Origin: Protonemura montana
Taxonomy: Eukaryota; Arthropoda; Insecta; Plecoptera; Nemouridae
Reading direction: 5' to 3'
Assembly (NCBI GenBank): GCA_947568835.1
Contig: OX387605.1
Span: 17,674,418 to 17,738,417 of the forward strand
DNA length: 64,000 bases
Every line of letters starts with the position of its first letter. The first letter of the stretch is position 1. The notes under the pieces were generated by a model that had not been told where the DNA came from, ran no database searches, and saw only the letters and a list, made by a program, of their open reading frames with translations. Of this stretch, positions 12,405 through 23,359 are shown in pieces. Both the position numbers and the translations under genes were made by a program.

Positions 12405-14096
12405 CATCGACCTTATTAACTCAGAGTACAGTTTTGTCGAGTACTCGTGAGTCGACGCTTGCAACCCCGTGTTTTCTCTGATGCTGCTTGACCTTATGCC
12501 ACTTGAAACTGCAACTAGTGAAGTACATCTTGGCGTACACGATTGCTTTAGATAATAATTATGGAACATTTCATGACATTGCTGCTCACTCACTAGAAAA
12601 TGCAGGCAAAATTACATCTACAAACGGCAAACGAGATCGCATTGCAGGCGACATCAACGACCCGACGTAACGTGGGCGTAATTTGATTTAACAACGAAAA
12701 CGATTAACACCATAGAGAAACTGGTCAGAATGAGATTTAGTAATCACTGGCAAGAAACGTGATCGGGCGTGATATTGCATTCTACTCTCGGCGTGCATTT
12801 TAGATTGCACTCGATGTGCTATTTGCACTCTATGGAATATATTGGATGCTGGCACGTGTATGGCGTGTCTTAGAAGATTAATCGACAACTTTGATTGCAG
12901 TTGCAAGTGAGACGTTCGCGTATCACTTGACCTGAAACTGTCTGTCGCCACTTGTGCAATGAAAGCGTCGCCAAACTTCATTGCCGCATCTTAACCGTGT
13001 ACCCCCGTTAATGATTGAGTAGGAATAATTATAAGTTCATCAAGTCATGTCGTGGGAAGTTTGTTAGCTGTGCATAGGTGTGTGTATGTGTAAGCCAACA
13101 TACCGAGGTCTCCACTTGGAAATGTTACCTGTTTTACTTTTTGCGCAGTGGAAATGTGGGATGAATAACAGACCTTGCGTTGTGGAAACGTTGCGCGGGT
13201 TGTTTTGTATTATCGTGATTCATCGACATGCAATGAAAGAGATCAGCTCACCTGAAACAAAACAAAAAAATATCTTCAGATTATGATAATCACGTGAGGT
13301 TTTTGATAATATATTGGTAAAGTATAACTTGTAACGGGGAAGAGAAGCGGTGCGAAAAGTATCCTCATTTTACCTGTCGCAAGGATATCTTTAATCTTAA
13401 ATCGTATTTGGTACGAAATGTTTTATAGGTTATCTTTAACTGTAAGTACTTATCTATTTTACTGTTTATGACGTATCCAAATTCACATATATTATCAAAA
13501 GGAGTAAATAACATACAATATAAAAAGCATATGGAATCTGCTTTCTTGAATTTTCTGCGCGAAAATGAAAGCAAAGCTCAGGTCTTAAATCTAAAATTAC
13601 ATGTTAACCAAGATCCAAATTCGGTGAAGGCTCATAGGTAGATGTTAGTTGCAGATTGCAATTACTAGTCGTTTATTTATAGCTTTAGAGCTTTAAAATG
13701 CGGGTATAGGTATGCCTGCATTTCCCAGTTTAACATACAGGAACCCACTAACTTCTATTCGATCCCGATCTAAGGTCAGAATCAAAATCCAGCTCATAGA
13801 TCAAAGGTAACACGTTAAATAATAAGTGCAGAACAGATTAATAGCTGTGCGATGCTTAAGTGCGTTCTAATATATCACAATGAATTACAGGTCGGCTGCA
13901 AGTAGATAACGTGGATACATAAGTTCCGTGTGCTTGAGATTTGAAAGGCGGGTGTAATCCAGTGTGTTGGAGATAAAGTGTATATGGTCCCTGGGGAGAC
14001 TCGCCAGGGTTGACCTGCTTCTTCCAGCTTCGCACCCCCCGTCCCCACCCTACCCATTGGGCAACCACCGGGCACGACCAGTGTGACCCTCTGGGT

Positions 14097-14108
14097 GCAA
14101 CGCGTTGC
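14097..14108. repeat. 12-bp perfect palindrome
   Basis: GCAACGCGTTGC is its own reverse complement, at the end of a GC-rich patch. Confidence 0.6.
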
Positions 14109-14285
14109 CCTCGCCACTGACCAACTCTGATAGCCGGCCAACAGAATCGTTTTCCAATTCAAGCGTCGCAGAAAAATCCAATTCTCGATCTTGCGTTTTT
14201 TTGCCCATTTTTTTTTCTTTGGTCTACCAGATGAGCAACCTTAACTCTAAGGGTACACAAAGAGGTGGAAATAGCTGTGCAATGA

Positions 14286-14310
14286 ATATATATATATATA
14301 CACACACACA
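14286..14310. repeat. Compound (AT)n(CA)n microsatellite
   Basis: About 15 bases of alternating AT are followed directly by five CA units. Confidence 0.9.
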
Positions 14311-15927
14311 TATTAAAGGAAGCGACATAATAACCATCCCAAATAAACAATGGCTTTCCCAATTCAATTCGATGGCGAGGCGCAGTAAATTTAATCTCGT
14401 TCACCCAATTTGGCGACTTTATTCGGTAATGATCGGTAAAGCTATATCCGGCGGCGGCTTCAGCGCGCATTAAGTGACACAGTTTTCAGGTTGCCTGAAC
14501 TCGCATGCGACGAATAGTGATCATAAACCTTATCTGCAAAATGCATGCTGCACAATTTCTGTTGTTTCGATTTTCGCGGACACTTACGATACGCCGTTTG
14601 GGTGTTGATTGCAAAGGGACGTAACCTGGTTTCCGGACTCTCTTTGCCTCATTTTCATACGTATTTGGACGTAATTTTCCGTGTCGTGTTGGGAAAACGT
14701 TGTTTTTCTTTCCCTGTAGTTTGCTCTCGACTGTTTTCTAAGTTTCTAGCATAAATTGGCTAGAAAGATTGTTAAGAACATATTACTTTCAATATGCCTA
14801 GTAAATTTCATTGGTTTTCTTATAAAAAGCAAGTTTTAATCACTTTTAACATAAGCTTTAAAAACTGGCGCATGAATAAGAAAATCCGTTGAAAAACATG
14901 AGATGCTTGAGAAAAATATCGGGTAGGCACTTCAACGTTATAAAAAGTATCACCATAGAAAACAAAAATCAACGAATGTGAAATAATCTTAAACCCATTA
15001 CGGCTCTTTATCAAAAGCCTGCTACTGCAGTTGGCGACGAAGGGTGTAAGTGTTTCGTAGCATGGTAAACTGTAAATGACCGTTACGCGCACTGACCATG
15101 TGGTGGTACCGCAAGGCTTAATCGCGAGTAATATGTTACTCGCTGTTCGGGGCAGGTAATGCGTCTTCTCGGGCCGCTTATCTCGCGTGCCCATCCACGC
15201 CGGATGCTACCGAGCGTGATTTAACTGTAAGCCACGTGGATAGAGACTTGGACACAAACATTTCACATAAATAATCATTCCTGGGCTCCGATTTAAGCGC
15301 CTAATCCTAGTTTTGATTGCCGTTTGTTGCGGGATCCACATGACAATTTAATATCGTACAGATTTCGTGTAATAATAAATAAATTATGACAAAAATAAAA
15401 CGAATATGTTATGTTTTACCGACCATGTCACTTAATTTATAAACGAGACAATTAGAGGTTGACAATTACAATTCAGAATGTAATGCATTGTACTCTGGCA
15501 GCCATTAAATTGGGTGTAGAACACAAAATTATGTGAGATACGTTTCCCAACTCAATTATTGTTCATAAATATACTTGTTCGATTGCAGAAAGTCCTTGTG
15601 GCTAGTCCATTCTTTGGTATGAGCCCATTTCCTCTCTGGCTATTTCTGGTAAAAGAATGACTCTCGGAGTCTTGAGTGCTCGAGCCATTTCTTGTCACCG
15701 GCAGAAAACAAAGCTTCGATATTTTGTAAGGAAAATGGCGAGCCTTTGCCCCACAAAAGCTGACTCGACTGTTCACTTCCAGGACCGAGGCTTCTTAGTC
15801 TTGGGTTGGAAACCAGCACGTATAAGATGCAACTAGCAACTCGAAAAAAGCGTACACGCTCATAAAACTTATAGCAAAACAGCTTTTCTTATCAACTTTT
15901 TTTCTTGTATTAAACTTATTTTTACAG

Positions 15928-16020
15928 TTCACCATGGCATACTTTTTTATTTCTGTTTCCAAAGCGACTTTTCGGAACGATGCAGTTCGGGGCCCATGTT
16001 TTTACGACAAAAGACTGTAA
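15928..16020 (+). CDS. Possible terminal exon with short ATG frame
   Basis: A long T-rich tract ends in TTTTTACAG at 15927, which is a strong-looking splice acceptor. The next bases are TTCACCATGG, an ATG in good context at 15934. The frame runs 28 codons from MAYFFISVSKATFRND to TAA at 16018-16020. There is no protein match and no partner exon, so acceptor-like tracts in AT-rich DNA remain a simple explanation. Confidence 0.12.
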   Translation, partial: FTMAYFFISVSKATFRNDAVRGPCFYDKRL

Positions 16021-16029
16021 TACTTATTG

Positions 16030-17060
16030 GTAGACGTTTCAGGGGTGTGGTTTACTAATAAAACTCGGGATATGCGAGGCCGCACGCGGACATTCAATAC
16101 GCATGCTGCCCTTTTTTGGACAATAAAGGTCCCGTGGCAGTTTTCTTTCACTTACCAAATGGAATAAATTCGATTCCAAGAAAGGCTACCCAAAATATAT
16201 CGTCCCACTTGAGCGACGCAATATTGTTGTCGGGTTTAGCGAACCACCCCTAAAATAGAAAAAAACGCGTGTTTTCCCATCATTAACCCCCCCGCCAAAT
16301 CAAAAAAGCTGCACATTGCTATTCACAACAAGATCCCTTTTTCCAAATTACGACACGACATAAACTTGATAAAAATATTATTATTTTAAATGTCATGCCA
16401 TTAAAATAAACCCAACCCTAACCCTGTACACCCCCTCCTAATTATTCTCCAGAGCCTAGTCTCTATTATAATAATCTCGCCGGATGGGTTCAGTCATAAT
16501 GCCGCAGCCAGTATAATGCTTGATTATGCATAGAAGGCTACTAATGGGGTGTAATGTAACTATGTGTGACGTATGACGGTATTATCGTCATCCACAGAAC
16601 TCGCAATGAGGCTCCTTACCCGCTTGATTTACGAGTCATCGTGAAAACAGTACCAACGCAACAAACGCACCAACGTGGTGCACGTACCAGTGCCACCAAC
16701 ACATCACATGCACTTTACGATATATATATAGTACCACCATATTTGGAAATTTTGTTATTCTATGTTAATATCAAATTTTAACAAACATGCAACACTGGTG
16801 CTGTTTTCCAAGAACGGAATAAATTAATAAAATTATGAGTGTCACAACACAAGTACGAGCATTGAAAAGCATTCCCGTAATAGGTACTAATAATGAATAA
16901 ACATAATGTTTTAAATTTATTCAGCACTCATGTTACGAAATTTGCATTAGTAATAAGATGAACATGACAGCAAGTTCGTACGTCATACCTGTGTATGTGA
17001 TTTCTATATATTTTGCATACGGGACAACGAATGCAAAATGTTATTTGTTGGAAATTCGTG
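16030..17060. other. No recognised gene; CRE-half-site cluster
   Basis: No coding region is recognised. At 16569-16591 there are two TGACG words and one inverted CGTCA within about 25 bp, and ATGACG/CGTCAT pair across a 7-nt loop (16573-16591). This resembles CREB/ATF half-sites but is only suggestive. A short CCCTAACCCT-like run near 16411-16424 is noted as telomere-like only in words. Confidence 0.4.
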
Positions 17061-17062
17061 GA

Positions 17063-17433
17063 AGTGCCGGGTTTTTTGTTCTGCGGGCAGCGTTCAGGAG
17101 CTGCTAGTAGATATCGTTGGTTTAAGGCTGAGTTAACCTAAGTTAACACGGGTTGGTCATTCAATAAGATCTCAGCACAACTTTCTACGCTTTAACCGAA
17201 GAGCTGTCACAATGAAAATATTTTTAATACAAAGTGGAGGTGCCGTGTTTGCTCTGAGGGCTGCGTTCAGGGGCAAGAGGTAAAGATCTCCGACGCAAGG
17301 TCCAGCAAGGCATAATGTACACTTTAATTTGAGCGCAGCACATTTATCTTTGCCGAAACAAAGAGTTGACAAGACGACAGTGTTTATTATCAGGTAGATT
17401 TGCCGCGCTTGCTCTGCGGGCTGCGTTCAGGAG
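17063..17433 (+). repeat. Three spaced copies of a ~38-bp element
   Basis: Near-identical blocks lie at about 17063-17100, 17236-17271 and 17396-17433, starting 160-176 bp apart. They share TGCCG, then a T/G-rich bridge, then GCTCTGCGGGCTGCGTTCAG with one or two changes each. The sequence between copies is not obviously conserved. A fourth copy is inverted at 33791-33830. The spacing could reflect a decayed ~165-bp tandem satellite, or separate insertions of one element end. I do not recognise the family. Confidence 0.75.
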
Positions 17434-17439
17434 TAAGCA

Positions 17440-18150
17440 TTCTTAGACTATGGTTTTTAGACTCTTCTATTCGTTATTTAATCTTAGCGCTAGTTTTTTT
17501 TAGCGCTGGGTAAAGAGACTGCTTTAACCCATGATAAAGTAACAGGTACAAGTTATGAAACGTTGGGAAATTTACTTGTTCTTTACTTAGCATTCGAAAA
17601 CCCCGACTTTTTTGACACCCGGCAAAACCTGTATTCGTTGAAAAATTTCAGTATTCTGATAATCCCGCGATCTCAATATTAGTTGAAATAAATAAATATA
17701 TGGAAACTGCTGAATATTATCTATGTGTAAACCACTTCCTATGTGAAACAACTGAAAACGTATCAGACATTAGTGACACCTACAAAAACGAGCCTTCAAC
17801 CGGAATTCTTCCTCTAGCACGTTTCGCTCAAAATTCCCCGTCGCCTTGCGCCTGGCAGCGTCGTCTGACGTCACCTCGACACACCGAGCACATCACGTGC
17901 TTTTAATTACCGCTACAAGAAATTACACAGCGAGACTGTACGACAAAAAGTTCCAACATCTTAATTAAAGTGAAACAGCTAGCATCGCACTGTACATGGC
18001 GTTGGCATTTGACACGTTTTACCCGTCTAACATCTAAGATTCGGAAAATTGTACGGAAAAACTATAATTATTCGCAAGATTTGTTTTATTAGAAGCAGTT
18101 AAGTGATTAATAAATGTGGGTTTTCAGTAATTTCTGCCAATCCGTGGGTT
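17440..18150. other. No recognised gene
   Basis: AT-rich with only chance-length frames. TTAGCGCTAG and TTAGCGCT words near 17480-17510 form a small imperfect inverted repeat. Confidence 0.5.
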
Positions 18151-18181
18151 TGTGAAACGATATAAAAAAAAAAAAAATTTT

Positions 18182-18472
18182 ATGTTGGATATTGTTTCAT
18201 TGGATTGTGAATTTCCTCCACTTATTACGAGCTATTTAATAGTAGTTCAGATTTTATTGAAATACAACACCAAATTATCAAAATTCATTAACCAATACTA
18301 TGAGTGGTGTGATGATTGTTATGATTATCACGGTGAAATTCTGTGCAACAAACTTAAAATCAAGGAGCCATCAAATAAGGGTGATTCCAATTCAAGCGCG
18401 AAATTTTGGGTTGATCAACGTATTTCTTTGATGCATTCCAGCAAGTACCTCACCCTACACCTTTGTGTATAA
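18182..18472 (+). CDS. ATG frame of 96 codons, unrecognised
   Basis: An ATG directly after a T/A-rich tract opens 96 codons to TAA at 18470-18472. The predicted product has a hydrophobic segment near residues 10-24 (PPLITSYLIVVQILL). A cysteine- and acid-rich patch follows (YYEWCDDCYDYHGEILC, about residues 39-55), then a lysine/serine-rich region. Third positions are AT-rich, like the neighbourhood, so codon bias does not help. A frame of this length can occur by chance. No domain family is recognised. Confidence 0.18.
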   Translation: MLDIVSLDCEFPPLITSYLIVVQILLKYNTKLSKFINQYYEWCDDCYDYHGEILCNKLKIKEPSNKGDSNSSAKFWVDQRISLMHSSKYLTLHLCV

Positions 18473-19339
18473 AATTTGATAAGGTTTAGATACATTTTTT
18501 CTATCAGAAAGTATGTATTTAAGAAACTACGACACGTAGGCGCAGTTGAGAGGGAAAAGCAACGATCTTTCGTAAGACTATGATATATTCCAACGATTTG
18601 TAAATAAATAGTTCTCTCTCGGGGCGAAAATTGCTGTAACATCATTACTAGCGTAGCACCAGATCATACATTTCCATGGTGACACCAATAAATTACGCGC
18701 AAGTGTATTTTGAATAAGAAGATTGCCATGCGTTACGGCGCCCGGCAGACACTCATGCCCTTACAGAGAAGTAGCCGAGAAGGGAAGGTGTCATCTTTTC
18801 ACAAAATATACTGGTCTCTATGTAGCCAACACGCCCGTAATAAACCCTGGTTAAGTACGCGGGTAGGTATATCATGCTAGGAGTAATGTACATAAATCCT
18901 TATTTCTGCTCTCCTCGCATCTTGACCCTGTTTCTCATACAGAATGGGTTCACCAGACTCCAATGATGTTTTAATAAAAATGTGAAGAGCAGCTTCCCCA
19001 TTTTTATTGAGTACAAACTACATTGAGAAAAGAGATTCATTTTATTTCTGCAGTGAAATAAAATAGCGCGGCTTCTTTGAAAACGTCTCAACTTTGTGAG
19101 AATCTGGTATACTTCTGGCATCTTTCACCGTAATGTAAAAAGTTATCAAACAGAAAAAAAATGTTTTGCCTAAAGCTTCGTGTAGGTTATGAAAATTTCA
19201 GCGTTGATTTTGGTTAATTCCATCTTCTGGGTCTGGATGATCGGATAAACCATTTATAATCTCCGATTATAACGACCGAAAACTGCACCTTAATTTAAGA
19301 TATCCACGTTTTGATAAAGTTTCTGCAAGTCCGCTTATC

Positions 19340-19690
19340 CGTGGGTGTTCGAAATAGATAGCCTACTACGCGACGCCGGTTCGACGAGGTAAGGAATACC
19401 GGCGCCGGCGTCGGTGTTGTCGGGACGGGGGACCGCGCGACGCCGCAGGGAACCGGCGATCGGACGTCGAACGAACAGGTGCGGCGATTCTTGATAAGGG
19501 GTCGCGTTGCTCCAATTAGCAACGCGACGACGACGCCATCGCTTGGAAGCTGAACCTAAGCCAAATCCCTTGCCTGAACATATAACCGATGCCGATGGGA
19601 ACACGTCGTGCTTTGTGCCTAGCCGCTTTTCGCTGTCATTACTGTGAGATATAAGACTCCTGACAGGTAAAGCATCGGCGGGCAAAGTAT
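19340..19690. other. GC-rich island with open frames on minus strand
   Basis: This CpG-rich segment is open in two minus-strand frames (19335-19685 and 19295-19522) with arginine- and proline-rich composition such as PVPTTPTPAPV. Such compositions often arise from GC-rich noncoding DNA. On plus, a TTTCTGCAAG acceptor-like site and a CGAG|GTAAGG donor at 19388 bracket a short open segment. None is recognised. It contains the hairpin at 19501-19528. Confidence 0.3.
19501..19528. other. 11-bp perfect-stem hairpin
   Basis: GTCGCGTTGCT and AGCAACGCGAC are perfect reverse complements around a 6-nt CCAATT loop. This is among the most stable short hairpins in the window. Confidence 0.7.
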
Positions 19691-20394
19691 GCCGGATCGT
19701 ATTTCACACAGGTGACAAGGTTTTGGAAGGTAATTGGACAATAGTTGGACCATACGCACTTGACCTGTGTTTGAAAGCTGATTCATTAGGCATTTGCAGG
19801 CGTTAGTTTACCAGAAATCCGTAGCAACTTCCGCTTGGCTGGAAAGATTTCGAGTAAGAAATATAACGATCTGGCTATAAGTTTTAATATTATTCCTTTG
19901 AAAAAAAAACGGTTTTAATAAAAATTTCGAATGCTCGTTCATTCATCGACTGAACAACGCCCTTTTGTTTGAAATACACTTGCGTCGTTTGATGTTTTGA
20001 ATTCAGATCAAAGCAAATTTGTAATTTTGGCAAGTCGGTCACTTGAAATTGGCTACTGCGTAACCTTCTCTGTCGAATAAATTTAAAAGGAAGTCTGTTA
20101 TTTTTTTTGTAAACTAATTTAAGGTTATTGCACTCTTAGATTATGAAATAGCAGTTTTACAAAACATGATGCAAGTGCTTCGTACATTAATTAGTAGATA
20201 GCTAAAGCGTCGTCCAAATAATTGGAAATTTCAAAGTCCTCATTACTGAATGACGAAAACGTTACGGGTGGATCTTATCAAGAATTCAATTAAAGTTTAT
20301 TTCGAGACTTAAATGGATGCTCTTTTAACTATCCCGTTACCCGTGTGAGATATTCATCCACGCTAGGTTGGGGCCAGCAATCATTCTTGACTCC

Positions 20395-20465
20395 TACCGC
20401 ATTGCTCAACGACTTAGCCGCCTCGCAATAAAAAGTCCCTGGTTCGATTCCGCTGATTAGCATCT
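20395..20465 (+). mobile_element. tRNA-derived SINE-like head or tRNA pseudogene
   Basis: TTGCTCAACGAC (20402-20413) resembles a Pol III A box. GGTTCGATTCC (20441-20451) matches the B box consensus exactly. Their spacing of about 38 nt is typical. The word GCCGCCTCGC sits where a tRNA anticodon arm begins. The T-stem pairs only partly and no full cloverleaf or acceptor stem forms, so this is not a functional tRNA. Its 3' extent is not visible to me. Confidence 0.45.
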
Positions 20466-20469
20466 TAAC

Positions 20470-21160
20470 TCTTGAGTGCACGCTGACGTTATTTGAAATT
20501 CCCGTTTTAAGCGTATGTAAAATGCATCCGTACCCTACAAAAAAAAAACATCATCTAGTTCATCTCAAGTGTGTTCATCAGAATGATTAGTCTTCCAGGT
20601 ATTTCAGGTTTCTTTTACTCAGGAATTTCAATTTACCTGAAATAGTGGTAATAAGCTATCTGATAATGTACACCTTAAGACCACAAAATTGAGATAGATG
20701 AGTTTCAAGCTTGCTCACAGAAGTTGGATAAGTGTTAATAGTAAGTTTGCAAGACTGTAGATCCTTGGTAAGGACTCAGGGGTCAAACAATAGATGAACA
20801 AGACGCGTACACAGAAACCTACATAGAAGTGTATATTACCATTGTTCTAAGAGATGTAAACAACTGAGTGAAGTAAAATAAGCCTGGGCGCTGATTAATG
20901 TACCACCCTGTAATATACACAGGCGCACTTCCTATTGCGTAACTTCCGGGGGGTGAAACATTCCTCTAGGGAAGAAGATATGAGGAACCGTTGCGAGAAT
21001 TAGGCTAGAATATGGTGTGGCCTCCCGTGAGATTAGTGCACACAAGATTTGAAAGCTCATTGTACCATTGTGGCAAACCATTGTTGTGACATTCGCGTGG
21101 GTTGAGAATTGAGATGTCTGTAGAATAATGCGTTTCCATAATTCTTGATATAAACGCGAT
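20470..21160. other. No recognised gene
   Basis: AT-rich sequence; possible SINE body downstream of 20465 cannot be delimited. The minus-strand frame 20932-21186 is of chance length. Confidence 0.5.
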
Positions 21161-21162
21161 AA

Positions 21163-21465
21163 TCTCCGTTCAGCTAGAGAACACAATTTACCGGTAGAGG
21201 CTCCACCGGTCGTTTTGGGGTGACAAGCGAGCTGTCAGTTTTAAAAAACACTACTTATAATCTCCGCTGTTGTCCGCCATTTTCCCTTTACTCTTAAGTT
21301 GTAGTTGAGCCAATATGTATTTTTTAGCTGTTATAAGAATTTTTCATCATAACGTAACAATTATTTTGTGGGATGGTGCCACTTAAGTCATAACTGAAAT
21401 TGCATTCATGAGTTGGTAGCAATGTTGGGGGCAATCCTTGGGCTGGTTATTTCTCTCGCGGGCCA
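21163..21465 (+). repeat. Dispersed ~300-bp repeat, copy 1
   Basis: This segment aligns by eye along its length with 34318-34650. Shared blocks in the same order include GAGGC.CCACC, TTTTGG.GTGACA, GTCCG.CATTTTCC.TTTA, TAACTGAAATTG.ATTCA, GAGTTGGTAG.AATGTTGGGG and AGTCCTT or ATCCTT. The two copies are diverged by substitutions and small gaps and share no obvious flank, as expected for an old nonautonomous transposon or SINE. No coding content and no clear terminal inverted repeats are seen. Confidence 0.75.
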
Positions 21466-21479
21466 AACCGCAATGAGAT

Positions 21480-22590
21480 TTGACGTATTAGCTTTGACAA
21501 GAAAGAGGGATTAGTCTTACAGCTATTAGAACATCACATACAAATTAAAAATTTGCTAAACGTTGCTAAACACATACTTTTTCTCCAGATATATATTTTA
21601 TTTATTTCTTGCACATACTCTAATAATTAAATAGCATAGGTATAGAAGCTACAAATACATCACCAATGAGTGCAATTCGTGTATTTCTAATTCTACTATA
21701 TAAGTTTTTTTTTAAATGATAAATGATGCAACAATTTATAATGCCATGGAAAATCAATAAAGTCTCAAGATTCGTTCTTAGTTATGTTTGACCTATTTTA
21801 TACGACTCATGATTGAGGTGGTTTGTTCAAAAGTATCTGCTTCTGCAATCTCCCCACAATCGTAAACTGTTGGTTTCTTGATTTATTTCTGGATATACCT
21901 ACAGACGTAAAAAGGATTAATGCGTCTAGTCCGAGTCACCTTAATATCTCTTTGCTAACGAGTTTTCGATGAAGCCAAAGTGTCGGGTATGTAGAAGTGA
22001 GTCGCGGTGCACTTTTCGTTGCACCTTTGCTCTAGCCACTTTATGAGCCACTTGCACGGTGACTTAGGTGCTATAAACTTGTACCAGAATCAAAGCGCCG
22101 TCGACGATCACAGCGATTGTTCCTAATTGAGATTTGTACGTGTGCAAGATTGCTGTTCGTTTCGAGGTGAACATAAAAGGAGTTGAAATACGAGTTGGCT
22201 GATTCGCATTGTAATAGTACAAAACTTGCATGCTGAACACTATTTAAAGCAATCATTTCTACACAGATTACCTATGACTTTTGAATTTCAGGTTTTTAAA
22301 TTTAAAGATACTTTTCTATCATAGCATAATGTGAAGAAAACACTCATTTGTAGATTTATGAAAAAATAGAAGTAATAGCTTCGAAAAATATTTGGTGGCT
22401 TTTTTATGCTTTACGCATAGTGTAGTCACAAGCGTCAGTTACCGTCGTTACCGTTCTTGGTGTTGCGGTGAAGACTTTCCCATTTTGAATGAGGAAATTG
22501 ATATGCACACAAAGGTTTTGCAAAAATAAATGCAATCGAGTACCTATTCATTCGTAAGTTTTCCTCAAAAAGGACATGTATGACCTAAGT
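21480..22590. other. No recognised gene
   Basis: AT-rich; only short chance frames such as 22071-22256 minus. Confidence 0.55.
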
Positions 22591-22601
22591 TAATCGCTCG
22601 T

Positions 22602-22895
22602 TCAACCTAGCAATGGCATGAGCTTGGCATCGTCGGCTTTCAATTGAAATTTGAAAATCGACGCCGCCATGATTGCCAAATAATATGCTGATCCGAGTTT
22701 GGAGTTGTTGTTCCACCTTTGGAATAGTGTGGCAAGAGCCAAAGTGTTGACTTTAGGTGCGGGAGAAGGGGAGAAGGAAGTTGAAATCGAGTTAACGGAA
22801 TGGAACAAACCACTGACCACATTGTTCTTCAGAGGGACGGGGCGAGGAAGGCTTGCAAGAAGTTGACCAGAGTCCACAGAGACCAGGCCAAACAA
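22602..22895 (-). CDS. Open segment on both strands, unrecognised
   Basis: A GC-richer patch is open for 97 codons on minus, containing LPRPVPLKNNVVSGLFHSV. On plus it is open for about 60 codons, containing an acidic stretch GAGEGEKEVEIELTEWNK that ends with a stop near 22864. Neither is recognised. Because it lies just upstream of a retrotransposon-like tail it could be decayed element sequence. The strand is uncertain. Confidence 0.12.
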   Translation of the reverse strand: MFGLVSVDSGQLLASLPRPVPLKNNVVSGLFHSVNSISTSFSPSPAPKVNTLALATLFQRWNNNSKLGSAYYLAIMAASIFKFQLKADDAKLMPLLG

Positions 22896-22979
22896 TCCCT
22901 ACCTCAAATCCTGTCGATCAATAACACGGTACAGATCTGTGGTCCCGCCAAGATAATAATATTAATTTTCTTGCTTTAT

Positions 22980-23345
22980 CTCATTTCATGTTTGCAATGA
23001 AACATTATGTGTTAATGTTATGATAAGTATGAATGGAGCCATGTTTAACCACCTCCCTTTTATTATTAAAGCAAGATACAATGACAAAAATGTTGATAGG
23101 GTGCTAAACCAATGTTTAATGTTGCATTGTTTCTTCTCTGCAAACTTTTGTTACAAAGAAGATTTTTAATGTATGTAAAATTACTTTATATATATGTATG
23201 ATATAAAATGACTTTAATTATTTTAATGATTTTCAGTATATGTAAAATGTTTTTATGTATGTAAAATGACTTTCCAATGTTATACATGTATGTATGTATG
23301 TAACCAACCCTGGAATAAAATATATATCATTATTATTATTATTAT
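22980..23345 (+). mobile_element. Possible non-LTR retrotransposon 3' end
   Basis: The segment ends with ATGTATGTATGTA, an AATAAA at 23314-23319 and then an (ATT)n tail at 23329-23345. Upstream, ATGTATGTAAAAT-type words recur at about 23170, 23238, 23256 and 23287. A simple ATT-type tail just after AATAAA is typical of several insect LINE lineages. No reverse transcriptase motif is visible, so only a 5'-truncated piece could be present. Confidence 0.35.
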
Positions 23346-23359
23346 GTCTGTGTTCCGTG

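Larger units (their letters stand above)
8910..15890. other. Mostly featureless, with GC islands and small repeats
   Basis: No recognised gene. GC-rich, CpG-bearing patches lie at about 9225-9450, 11520-11620, 11740-11850 and 13960-14110. Open frames within them, such as 9265-9519 minus, 11029-11460 minus and 13875-14162 minus, match nothing I know. The site GATGGCGCT occurs at about 9931, a word I associate with insect repeats. A duplicated GGGATAGC lies near 10153-10170. Confidence 0.55.

Noticed and set aside
12813-12840. miR-92-like ATTGCACTC words
   Set aside because: Only the seed-like word matches. There is no foldback and the rest of the mature sequence differs. Other common arthropod microRNAs were looked for by eye without success.
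16411-16424. Telomere-like CCCTAACCCT words
   Set aside because: Fewer than three units and no further repeats, so not an interstitial telomere array.
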